Shown here piece after piece: positions 1 to 12,000 of a stretch of 64,000 nt of DNA. The position numbers were made by a program, and so were the translations under genes. Within the stretch, counting starts at the first letter, position 1, and each line of letters begins with the position of its first letter. The notes under the pieces are model-generated. The model made no database searches, was not told the DNA's origin, and was given only the letters and a program-made list of their open reading frames with translations. The stretch spans positions 248,001 through 312,000 of the forward strand of contig BDSL01000077.1 in assembly GCA_003116995.1 (NCBI GenBank). The letters run 5' to 3'. This DNA comes from Yamagishiella unicocca (lineage: Eukaryota; Chlorophyta; Chlorophyceae; Chlamydomonadales; Volvocaceae).

Positions 1-3000
1 TCTGGCCGCCAGCCGCACACCCTCAGCTACCACTGGACTCCCCTCACCCACTACACACGCCCCCTCAGCTGGGTCACCATCACGGGAGCAGCTGCCATCT
101 GGGTCGCATGTCAGCACGCAGTCGTGCCAATAACATATACCCGCCTTCGCAACAGCTCGTAAGCGTCCTAATCTATCAGCAAGGGGTAGGTTCAGAGATC
201 TGCGAGGCAATCTGCATGCTGGTCCTCGACTGACGTGCGTTGATCCGTTTCCCGCTCCTTCCCCAACATACAAGGCTGGCATAGCAAGCCATCCCTGCAA
301 TACCCCTCCCGCGCCACGCTACAACTCTCCCAAGGTGGCCCAGCAACTTGTACACCAGAAGATTGGCGTCGGCCACTATGGCTGTGCCTGCTTCCGCCCC
401 CGAGTCAGACCGTATGTGCCCCCTGTTACCGTTGGCCCTCGGAATACACCCGCTTATACCTACTCTTATTAAAGAGCTTGCGCAGTACACGGCTGACGGC
501 ACCCTTTTTCTGCTTGCCCTGCGATGCAGACCATTCCGTTGTTGCGCCTGATTGGTGCCACCGCCAGATTCTCAATAACAATCAGCGCAAGAAACCGAGA
601 TCTGGGGTCAAGACACAACATACCTGAAGGTATGGCTGCACCACAGTCTCCTCCGAGCTTCCGCATGAGATGCAGTAGATCGTGTAAGGAAACAAGAATA
701 GCGAGTACAAGCTCAGCGCAAAAATCGCAAAAAGCGATGTGCTTCCTTTGTGTTCAGCCATCCTATGCCTCGCAGCTGTGCTCTGCCCGCGTCAGGGGCA
801 CGCCGCACGCGGCAAGGTCCAAGAGCAGGTTCGGCGGCCGTTGGCGCGCCGTGGAGCCCCTATAAGAGCAGTATAACGAACAATGTGTGCAAAATTGTTC
901 ACCTATTTACAGGAAATGCAGGTAGAATGTTGTTTGGCAGCAGCTGGTCTTCTCCTAGGTACGACAGACACCGTGTTTCGCTGTTTCCCTGTTTGCATTC
1001 AAGGCACCATCTTTCACAATCCAGGTCAAAGCCAAAGCAATGACCCTATGCTTTCACCACGTTTGCTCTCATCACGTATAGTTGAACTGGCATGTCGGCA
1101 GCAATGTGGTGCGCCTCCAAGGAGGAACGCTTCATTAGGCCTATAACGTTAAGAGCCGGCTAACATAGAATTCTCTTCGCCGCATCCTGACATTGCCTCC
1201 CAAGTCGTATTAGGTGCACCGGCAAAGTTGTCCCTTCCGCAGCTGTTCTGGTTTAGCCCCCCCCCCCCCTGCACTAGCGGCCCTGTCCCAGCTAGCGACC
1301 TTTACCAGAGGCAGACCGTTTCTGTTGATCCACACTACCGTCATGGATTAAGACCGCTGACAGACGTGCGGTTTCAGGAACCCCCCTTGCTGCTTTTCGA
1401 TAGTGCCAGACCCCATGGTTACAGCTTGCAAGAAGCGTGTCATGCCCTACAGCACTGTCGCGGACACCAGGCACAAACTCCCCTTCCACCACCGCAAGCG
1501 GTAGCGCTGTTCCTTCTGCGCCCAACTGATTCAGCGTCTCCCAGCCGCCTCACCACTCCACTGACGAATGCTGCCTGGTACTACCATGCTTAGTCCGTCT
1601 CCTCCGTCCTTCTCCAACCCAGCTTTCGCTAGCTTTCGCTAGCTTTCGCTTTCCCTAAATACACAGCGTGCGCCTAAACAGTCCAACGCAATAACACCGT
1701 AATGATAATAGTGCATATTTTTGCGGCTTGCAGCGAAACATCCGTGCCAACCACGTCGAAACCACGGGAATATTGGGCCTGGGCGGCGGCGGGAGTGCCG
1801 AACCCCGCGTCTTTCAAGTTGCTCCACCTCCACACACACCCGGTCCACCCCCCTGTCATACGACCACCTCTTAGGACCTCCCTGTCAGTCTCTCCCCCTC
1901 ACTCAAGACACTCAGGACACAAATGCTTCCCCTCGGGAGGAACTTCACCAAGCCAGCATGCCCGGGCGCCCCCGCCTGCCCGCCTTTGGAAGCGAGGCCA
2001 AGCTAGCCGCGCGTCAGCGAAATCCCGGAAAGCATTTCCAGCGCGCCGTACAGTACGACATACGGCACACCGATGCCATGCCACGGCTGCTGGGGGCCAG
2101 TGGGTGGGTTCAAACTCCCCCGTCCCCCCGCCCGACCTCTCAACCCGCCCACCCGCCCGCACAAGGCCCTTTACTAATGCTTGGCTACGAGGGTACGGCG
2201 TACCAGGAAGGCACTCAGGCTCGTCACGTCAGGTGCCCGGCCTCCATGCCACGTCAGGTGTCACGGCTACAACTGATGGCGTCAATGTTGCTGTCGATTC
2301 GTGTCTGCGACAGAAGCGAATTGGGGCACATCCCCAGTTGTGCTGGGCGTCCCTGCCCCCGCCTGCAGCTTCGGATCGATCGTTGCTCCTAAGGAAGCGC
2401 TTTATTGGACTGCCCTTTCGTGTTTCGTCCCCTTGCGCGCCACGCCTTGAATGGCGGCATTGTTGCGGCGGGGGTGTTTTGCAGATGCGTACGCAGGCGC
2501 CCCACCCTCATCCCAATGCGCCGAAACCACCCTCCATCCAATACGACGCCCCGAAACCCACCAACCGTCCCTGCGCAATGCCTGGAGCTACCGGCAGTGG
2601 TCAACCTCAATGCGCCGTCTGTTGCGTTGTGTTATGCTGTGCTGTGTTGCCTTGTCTTGTGCCGAACAAAGACCTTCCACTCTTGTCGGCGTGCTCAAAT
2701 CACCGCAGTGTATGTACGTATGGTACTTCATTCCCACCCCAACCAAACACGCAGAGGCAGCTGCGCCCCGGATACCTGCTCCGCCCTCTTCAAGCGCACA
2801 GCCAGCCAGCCGCTAAAGAATTGCGTTGGCATCGCAACTTCGATCACGCACCGCCACTGAGGCGGCCGCCCCCCCATACACACACGCTGGGAGCACACAC
2901 CTCACAGCTCCAGGGGGGGCTGCATCGCTGCGCCACCGCCCTCCTCCACGCGCTGTGGCGCTGGTATTCGAGGCCATTGGCTCCGCGAGCCCGGTCGAGT

Positions 3001-3064
3001 GCGCCGAGCTTCATGGTGACGAACGTTGCAACCGCGTCCTTCCCTTTTAAAACCCCAGAGTGAG
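1..3064. other. Left-edge region, no supported gene
   Basis: No open frame here shows convincing splice structure or a recognisable domain. The long frames are proline/arginine-rich translations of GC-rich DNA. Small features visible are a C-run at 1258-1270, three tandem CTTTCGCTAG-like units at 1625-1652, and a TG/CTG-rich stretch near 2620-2660. Part of the right end is presumably the 3' UTR of the minus-strand gene that stops at 3065; I could not place its poly(A) signal. Confidence 0.5.
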
Positions 3065-6000
3065 CTAGGGGCCGACGTTGGCGGCGCCGCCCGCGCCGAC
3101 GCTCAGACGGCGGGCGCGACCAAAGCGGGTCGAGCCGGCGGCGGCGGCGGCGGCGGCGCCGCCGCCGCTGGCCCCTCCGCCGGCGTCCACTGTCGGCGTC
3201 AGCGCCATCTCGGAGGCCCGCGCGCGCCTCGTGCTGCCTCCTTGAGCAGCCCCCACCCGTTGCATCGTGGCCATGTACGACACACGGTCCGTCGCGCTGC
3301 CGAAGCTGCCGCCGGCGGCGGCGGCGGCGCCGCCGCCGGCGCCGAACAGCGCGACGTTGAGCAGCAGGCTGTCGACGCTGACGCCGACGGCGCTGTTGTC
3401 GTACAGGTCGTGCATGGTGGAGTGGCCGCCGGTGGCGAAGGAGTAGCAGTGTACGGCGGGGCCGTTGGACAGGCCGCGACGGAGGCGGCCGGGGGAGCCG
3501 CCGGCTCCGAGACCAACCTCCATGCGTGGGTAGGTTCGCATGGGGCTGTGCGGGGGCGACTGCACGGACCTCGAGGGGGTGTGGGCCCCCGCGGGCGGCG
3601 TCGTACGAGCGCCGTTGCTCGCGCTGTACGACAAGGAGGTGCGTGTCGTTTGGGCGCCACCCTGCGCGTGCACGGGTCAGGGTTTGGCAGGTTTGCGGGG
3701 TTTTAGGGGTTTAGGGGTTTTCAGTGGGGGCTGAGGGTGCGGCGACGGATGTTTCCGGGGGCATCAGGAGGTGCAGGGCGCTGTTTGGGTGATGGGAAGG
3801 AAAGGGGGCGGGAAGGAGTCGGCGGGGCCCTGCTGCTGAGTCTGACACGGCCGCCTGTTGAGTCTTAGATGTCTTGCTTAAAAGGGGAAGCCTGCTGCTG
3901 ACCGGTGTAGTAACTAGACGAGCAGTGCAGTTACTGGCGATTGCTCGATGTCCTGCTCGTTCATCTTCAAGAACCGCTGCGCGCACGGCTGCCCCACCGC
4001 ACTCGACCGCTGCCCAAACCTTTTACCGCACTAAAAGCAGCACACATCGGCCCCGCATCGGTTTGACTCCTCCTCACTGCGGTTTTCTGGCGGTACGAGC
4101 CAGACGGTTGAGCACCGTTAAAAACCGAGCACGGCAACTCACCGAGTGCGCGCGAGGGGAGACCTGCGGGATGTCGGGCAGGGTGCCGCTGCCAGGGGAC
4201 GATGGCCCCCAGGCGCTGACCGGCGGCGGCGGCGGCGGCGTCCCGCCCTCCCGGCCGCCCGAGCCCTGCCGCTGCGGCGTCTTGCTGCCGTACTGCGCCA
4301 TCGCCGCCGCCGAGGGGCTGCCCGGCAGGCCCTGGTACGGCAGCCGCGCCGCCGAGGGGGAGGAGCTCAGACCCATCGGCTGGCCGTCAAAGCTGGGCCG
4401 CCCGATCAACGCGTGCGGGCCGGCGGCGCCGCCGCCGGGGATGTACGGCAGGAGCGTCGGCGGCGAGCTCGTCCGTGGGTACGGATTAACGCCGGTACGA
4501 CTTGCAGCCAGCGCCGTCGCCGCCGTCGCCGCCGCCGTCACCGCCGCCGCCGCCTCTGGTTCCAGGCCCAGGGCTTCGCTCGCAGCCCGAGGCGCAGCCC
4601 ACGCGCCGCTGGCCGGTCCCGGCGCAGCCAGCCCCGGCGACACGCCGTCGGCCGCAGTGGGCACCCCAGAAAGCGAGCCGCCGCGGCTGGGCACCAACAC
4701 CACGCCGCCGCCGTGGTAGCCGGGGCCGCCCGCGGCCAGCGTGCTGTGGGACGTGGGCACCAGCGGCACCCTGGGCGACGCCCGCCGACCCGTGGGTCCC
4801 GCCGCCGCCGGCAGCTGCCCCCAGGGCTCGGGGTGCGATTCCGCTGCCGTGGAGGAGCCGCGGGAGCCGAAGGACGACAGCTTCCGCAGCTCGGAGTCCA
4901 ACGCTGGGGCTGGGCCGTGGGCGAGGTGGAAGAGGGGGGCCGACTGGCTATGGGATGGGCTGATGTCTCGGCCGTGGGCGTCCTGGGCGGCGCTGGCGCT
5001 GTCCTGGGCGGACAACCTAGAGCCGAGCATCCCCCCCGGGGCGCGCGCTGGGCTGGAGGCGTTGACGGGGGAGGGATGGCCGGACCGCCCTGCGGTACCA
5101 GCGGCGGCGGCCGACGGCGAGGCTGGCGGGTGGCTGCCGTATGCGCCGGCGGCGCCGCGCGCCGCCGCCGGGGCGCGCATCGCGGTGGTTGCCGACCCGT
5201 GGGTCGGCGGCGCGGTGTGGTGCTGCGGCGGGTGCGGCGCGCGCGGCACGCTGGTGCCCTTGATGCCCGACGGCGGCTCCAGCTGCCTGAGCGTGAGGCG
5301 CTGCTGGGGGTGAGCTAGGCGGTTGCGCGACGTCTGGTGCTGCAGCTGCTGCTGCGGTACGGCATGGTGGAAGGTCAGAAGCTGGGTCCGGTACGACGGC
5401 CCCGAATGCGCCAAGCCCGGGTGTCCCTGCGGGTGGTGCTGCTGGTACTGCTGCTGGTACTGATGCTGTTGCTGTTGCTGCTGCTGCGGCTGCTGCTGCT
5501 GCTGCTGTGGCTGCTGCTGCAGCTGCGAGTGCTGGTGCTGCAACTCGCCCGCCTCCTGCTGCTCCCGCTCCAGCTCAGCCCGGCGCTGCAGCGCCTGGAT
5601 CTGCTCCTCCATGCGGCCAATCTCCGACCCCAGCTCGCTCAGCAGCTTGAACGCGGTGGTGGCCATCTCCGTCACCTCGGGCGGCGGCGGCGGCAGCACC
5701 TCCTGCGGCAACGTCATCCTCGACCTCGACCGCACCGACAACGACTTGAGCACCGCCACCGTCTTCATGGCCGCTGCCCCACCCGCTGCCGTGCCCAACG
5801 CCGTGCCCGACGCCGCCCTCCCCGGGCCCGGCCCCGGCCCGGCTGAGCCAGGGCCGTTGCCGCAGCCCACCGGGCGGACCCGGATCAGCGAGGCCATGCG
5901 CACGGGCTGCCGCCAGTAGTAGCTGTTGCCGAAGCCTGAGGTGCAGCCGGCGCCTTGCCGCACCCGCATCTGCACCCGGCCCCCCAGAGTCGGCGTCCAG

Positions 6001-9000
6001 ATCTGCCCCGGCGGCGTCACCCGCAGCACCACGCCACGAGCCAGGTTGCCGCCGCGCGGCCGGCGGAAGCCGCCGCCAGCGGCGGCGCCGGCCGCCGGGG
6101 CGGCGGCGGCGGCGCCGCCGCCGCCGCCGGCGCCATCCGGCGCCGCCGCTGCCGCGGCGGCCGCGCGCTGCTGCGCGAAGTGCCTGCCATGGACCTCCCT
6201 GTCAATCGCCACAGCACGGAGCAGGCCGGCGGCGGGGCTGCGAGAAGCCGCCAGCGCCGCCATGGCGTGCGCCTGGCGGCGGCGGTACTGCACCCGTTCG
6301 TACGCGTTGCCGGTCGGCCTGCCGTACCCGCGCAGCAGCCGCGCGCGCCGGTCCTCGTACCGCTCCTCCTCCTCGCGCTGCTTGGCGGCTTCGGAGCGGC
6401 GGATGGTGACTGTCACGTGGTCGTCCTCGATCCTGCGTCCGGTGGGGGGTGGGAGGTGGCGAGAAAATCCAGTTACACGACATAGGAAACGTCGGGGGGG
6501 GGTCGAGGAAGACCCGTGGATGCGAGAAAAAACCGTTTAGGACAGACGTTTTGAGATGCATGCTGGAGGACCGGGTTGAGGAGACGAAAGACGAAGGTCG
6601 GAGGTCGACCTTCGGCTGCGTCGGTAGGGGATGTGGCATAAAAACAGTCTACATGACGTAGGAAACGTCGGGGGAGAGGATGAGTGACGTAAGGGACTAG
6701 CGTAACGTCGGAGACCATGTTCCAAGGGGCACAGCACTAAACGGGCGGGGACATGGTCGGAAGCAAGGGCGACCCGCGGGTCGGCGTGGGCCCGGTCCTT
6801 CTCGAGGACCGGAGGAAGGTGGCGAGGGGTATCACGAACCCCCGCCGATCTTCCGCCGGCCGGAATTTTCCGCCGGCCGGAATTTCACACGCACCCACCT
6901 GTACCCCGTCGGCGTCGGCGGCGGCGCCATGGACCAGCGCGTCATGTCGTACAGCAGGTCGAACTGCCGCATGGCCTCCTCATCGTCCAGAAGCCCGTCG
7001 TCCAGGTCGCCGGCCGACGCCTCGAAGCTGTCCGTATCCGCGAGGGCAGGCGCGGTGGGCGAGGGCGAGGGGCGACGGTGGGGGTGCTGCTGCTGCTGCT
7101 GCTGCTGCGCCCCCGCCACCACCATGCCCGTGCCCGTGCCCACCACGCCAAACCCCGAGCCTCCTCCCACACCCGCCGCCGGATCCACCGCCTTGAAGGC
7201 CGACGGGTCGGCCCACCTCGCCGCGCCCCCCGCCGCGCCCGACGGCGACTTCGCACCCCCCGCCGCCGCGGCGGCGTGGGTGCCTCTGCGACCCGCCATG
7301 CTCTTGATGACCAGCCCCGGCCCGGCACCATCGAGCCGCACCCCCGCCTCCGTGTCCGTGTCTGCGTCCGCGTCCGCCGCCATATGGTACGCTCCAGCCT
7401 CCCTGGAGTGCAGGTGCCGCTCCCGGGAGGGCAGCCGAGGAGCGCCGCCGCCGCCGGCGGCGGCGGCGCCGCCCTCCCCCTCCTCCTCCTCCCCCTGCCC
7501 GTCCTCTGATGCCGTGGCCCACCCGCCGCGGTCGTCCGCCTCGTCGGCGTCGCTGGTGGTGGTGCTGCTGGTGGTGCTGCTGAGGTTGTCCAGCGGGAAG
7601 GAGGCCGGGCCGTCGTCGCCGCCGCCGGCGGTGACGGCCAACAGGTCGGCTGCGGGGTCGTTGACGCGGGGGCGACCTAGCGGGAACACGCGGCGGGCCA
7701 CCTGCAGCAGGCGCAAAAAAGGAGTCACGAGAGGGAAAGGGAGGGGAAAAGGAGGGGTTGAAAAAATCGGCAATCGAGGAAGGGGAGGAGAGGGGGCCGG
7801 GAAAAGGAGGGGCGGAGAACGGAGGGAAGGGGGGTGCCGTGCCATACACAGTTACACACAGGTTACGGTAGGTTCAGGACGGGTCGGGTTCGCCTGCGGA
7901 GGGTCCCAGCGCACTCACCCCCGGCTTCACGTTCCTCGCCCGGAGCACCGCCAGAGCCACCTGCGTTGACAGCGGGGTGGGTCGGATTTTTAGTGGTTAA
8001 CGGTTAGTGGTTAGTGGTTGGTTAGCTGCGGGCGATGGACAGTGCGTCCCCAGATGGCCAGGGATCAGCGGGCTAGGTACCATTTTTGCCAATGAGGTTA
8101 TTCCCCTGAGGCAAACGGCCCTAGTGGGCATGCTGGCAGCTGCTGCTCGCCACGTCACCCCCCATCATGGCCTCACCCCCCGTCAGACGTCACCACCCCG
8201 TACCATGAAGCGGCTCGCTTACTCACCATGAAGGGATTTCCTCTCAGGCCGCCACCGACACCACCCGGCGGCTCCGTCTCGCCCAGTCCGCCGTACAACC
8301 CGCCCTCGCCCTCGACCTCGCCCTCGCCGCCGGACCTGCCCGCCGCCGCCGCCGCCGCCGGCGCAGTGCCGCCGCGGCTGGGCGTGCCTATTCTGGAGCT
8401 ACTGCCCCGAACCGCCACGCCTCTCAGCCCGCCGCCGCCATAGGGACTACCGGCTCCGGAACCATCACCGGCGCCGTCCCCCCGCAGCCTAGCCCCCCTC
8501 ATCATGGCGTCTGCGGAAGGTGACCCGCTGCGGCTGCCTTCCGCGTCGTCGCCTTGTGACCACGCGCGCTGGAACGACGCGCGCGCGGCGGCGGCACTGG
8601 GGGAACCCGAGTTCGAGCCCTTGCTCTTCTTGCCTTTATCCTTGCCGCCGCTCGAGTCGCCGCCGCTGCCCTCGTCCATCGCCGCGCCCGCGGAGCTGTG
8701 CCGCGCGAGTGACCCGCGGGTCGCCCGCGACGTGGGCGGGTGTTGTCCCGGCGGGTGAGGCACCATGGGCGCGTGTATGACGGAGAAGCCGGCGGCGGCG
8801 GCCGCCTGGCCGGGGCCGCCGGCGAAGATGGCGGCGGCGGAGGTCGGCACCGACGGACGGGCGCCGCCGGCGGCGGAGCCGCTGCGCGAGTCCGCCCCCG
8901 GCGGCCCCGCCAGGGACTGGATGGTGAGGGGCTGCATGCGGAGATGCGCGGGCAGGTGGGGGGCCAGGTGGGCCTTGTGGGCCTGGTTGACGCCGGCGAG

Positions 9001-12000
9001 CTTGCCGTGGTGGCTGGGGTGGTCGCGGGGGACGCCCAGATGCCTGTACGGGCGACGCGAGGGGGCGTGGGGTTACAAGTAAAGGCGGGCGGGGAGGTAC
9101 ATAAAATAACCGGTGACTCGACATGGGAAGTTGGAGGGGGGTTACATAAAAGAACTGGTAACTCGATTTGAAAACTTGTAGTGGGTGCAGAGGGAAGTGG
9201 GAGGGGGGGGAGGAAAGAGATGGCAGCGACAAAGGAGGAGAGCTAATAATAAATACCAGCTAGGCAAAAACCGATACGCTTGCTCCCATGGCAGCCACAT
9301 CTGGACCGCAGAAGGATTTAGATACAGGCTGCTCGGAGTCTTGGAGCGGCGGTCATGGAGTGGGGCGACGGCTGGGGAGAGGGTGTGAAGGCCCGCCTCC
9401 CATGTAGGTCTCTCCCCCCCTCTCTCCCCGCCCCTTTTCCCCTCTCCCCCCCGCTCTCTCCCCCTACACAACTACGTGTCCGAAGACAATGCGCCAGCTG
9501 CTGCCGTGTACCTATGTCGTGTAACCGGCCTCTATGCCACCCCCCTCTCTCCCCCCTCCCGCGCCCTCCGCTCACATGCAAAAGGCCTCCAAGGCCGGCA
9601 GCAGCGCCGGGTCCGAGAGCGCCTCCACCTGCAGAGTCAGCTGGTCGCTAGCGTGCTCGCCGCTGCTGGTGCCCCGCGCCTGCACCCAGCCGAACTGAGT
9701 GAACACCGCCCCGGGCAGGTTGGCGCCCTAGGGTTTGATTGAGGGGGGGAGGAGCAGGAGAGGAGAGGGGGGAGGGAGGGGGGCGGGGGGAGGGAGGGGG
9801 CCGGGGGAAGGGAAGCGTCGGCGGCGGCATGGAAGCGTGCCAGCCTTGTGGCTGGATCCCTTACACACATACACACACATACACACACATACACACACAC
9901 GGGGAAGGGGGGTTCTAGGAAGACCCGTGGATGCCAGAAAAACAGTTTAGGACAGACGTTTCGAGATGCATGCTGGAGAACTTGGGTGAGGAAACGAAAG
10001 ACGGAGGTCGTAGGTCGACACGGGGGAGGGGGTGGGCGGGAGCTGCCGAGTGGAAAATGCGAAATAGGGTTATATGTATAATATTAAATATGTAAATATT
10101 GTGTATAACTGTAAATATTGTATACTAATGGTTAAGGACGCCGACGCGAAACTCGGGCCATAGCTGAACGACGGACTCTGAAACATGGTCGAGGTGGTTG
10201 TGGCGGTGAGAACGCCCACCAAAGTAAGGCCCACCGGACCCACCGCGGTCGAGATGCCCATAACTCCCCCCCCCCCGCCTTCCTAAACCCACACCCCTCC
10301 CCAACCTCCCCCCTCCTCCCCCCAAAATAAAAACACACGTACACACAGACGTACAGCCGTATTGCCGTACCTTGAACCACGTAGCCGCCCGCACGGACTG
10401 CCTCTCCTTGGTCCGGTCCTTGCGCTCCCTCACCACCGGCTCTCGGTACAGCAGCGACGGCCCCCCTGGACTCATCTGGTACGGCCCCACTCGGGCTCGC
10501 TCCGCCATCCGCGCCGCCGCCGCCGCCCGCCGCCTCTGCACCCCGCCGCCGTCATCACCGCCGCCGCCGCCGCCGCCGTCATCACCACCATCGCCATCGT
10601 CTCCGGCGCCGCTGCCGCTGCCGCTGCCGCGCACGCCGCGCCCGGGCAGCGGCAGCAGCGGCCGCCGCGGCGGCGGCGGGTGGTAGTACCGGTGCACCGT
10701 GGGCTCCGCCTCGTCCGTCGGCTTCGGCCGTACGACCTTCAGCGGCGGCGCGCCGCCGGGCCGCCAGGCCGGGCCGGCGTTGGCGGCGCGGCGAAGCCGC
10801 GCCAGCGCCTCCCGGCGCTCCGCACGCGCCGCCGCGCGCTCCGCGCGCAGCGCCGCCTCCGCCGCCGCCGCCGCCGCCTTCTTGGCCCGCATCCGCCGCG
10901 CGTAGTAGCCCCGCAGCTGCCCCCTCGCGCGGTCCTTCTCGCGCTGGATGCTGCCCAGCGTGCCGCGACCCGCGCGCCGGATCTCGTCCTCCGACATCGT
11001 GTCGTACTCCGAATCCGACGAATCGTCGTCGTCGTCGTCGTCGCCCGAGTCCGACCCCCGCCGACGGCCCTTCCCACCGTGCCCCTTGTGCTGGCCGCCG
11101 CGCCGCCGGTGGCGGCGGCGGCGGCGGCCGCCGCCGTCCGTGCTGTACTCGCTGCTGTCGCTATCGTCGTACTCGCTGCTGTCGTCATCCTCATCGTCCT
11201 CCGCCGCCGCCGCCGCCGCCGCCTCATCGTGCCCTTCTCCCGCACCCGCACTGGCGGCGGCGCCGCCGCCGGCCGCGGCGGCCGCCTCCCCCCTCTTCTG
11301 GGCGCTCTTGAGCGCCATGCGAAGCCTTAGCTTCTCCTTCACCAACGTCCACACGTCATCCTCGGGGATGGTGAGCGACGGCGCCGCCGCTGCCGCGAAC
11401 GCCGCCGCCGCCTCCTCAGGGGTAGCGTTGTCGGGCAGCACGAGCTCAGGCAAGCCTGTCGAGCCGCCGGAGAAGGCCGACGCCGCCGCCGCACCGGCCG
11501 CGTCCGAGCCGGCGGCGAGGGAGGGCGCGGAGGCGGCGGAGACGGATGTAGCTCGCGAGGGGGAGGTGCCGGAAGCTGCGGCTGCGTTGAGCATGAAGTT
11601 CATGGCCGCCTTCTCCATCAGCTCCTGCCGCGCCTCGTCCTCCATCTGGCGCAGGTCCTGTGAAGAGGGATGAAAAGCAAGAGGGATGAAAAGCAAGAGG
11701 GATGAAAAGCAAGACGCACGCGCACGCGCGGGCGGCCTTGTCGGAATGTGTGTTTCCTTTCCTAACCAAAACCCTCAAAACCCAGAACCGATACCCAGAA
11801 TCTCTGCTCCCGCCCTCCCCAACGCCGCCTCCGCCCTCCCCTTTGTCGATCGACTCACCGATTCTCACTTTCCAGCCCCGCGCTCCCCCTCCAGTTCCCG
11901 GCCCCCTACCCCAGCCCCGAAACCGGCTCCACAGGTTTGCCGGTCGACCGTCCCAATGCTCCAGCATGCGCCCACATCCTCGCCGTCCGCCGACCATGCG

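Noticed and set aside
1702..3063. 453-residue plus-strand frame
   Set aside because: Pro/Arg/His-rich, no domain, no splice context, overlapping other equally open frames; typical of GC-rich non-coding DNA.
4146..5318. Plus-strand frames opposite the 2.3-kb IQ-gene exon
   Set aside because: Arg/Gly-rich shadow of the GCN-repeat coding strand.
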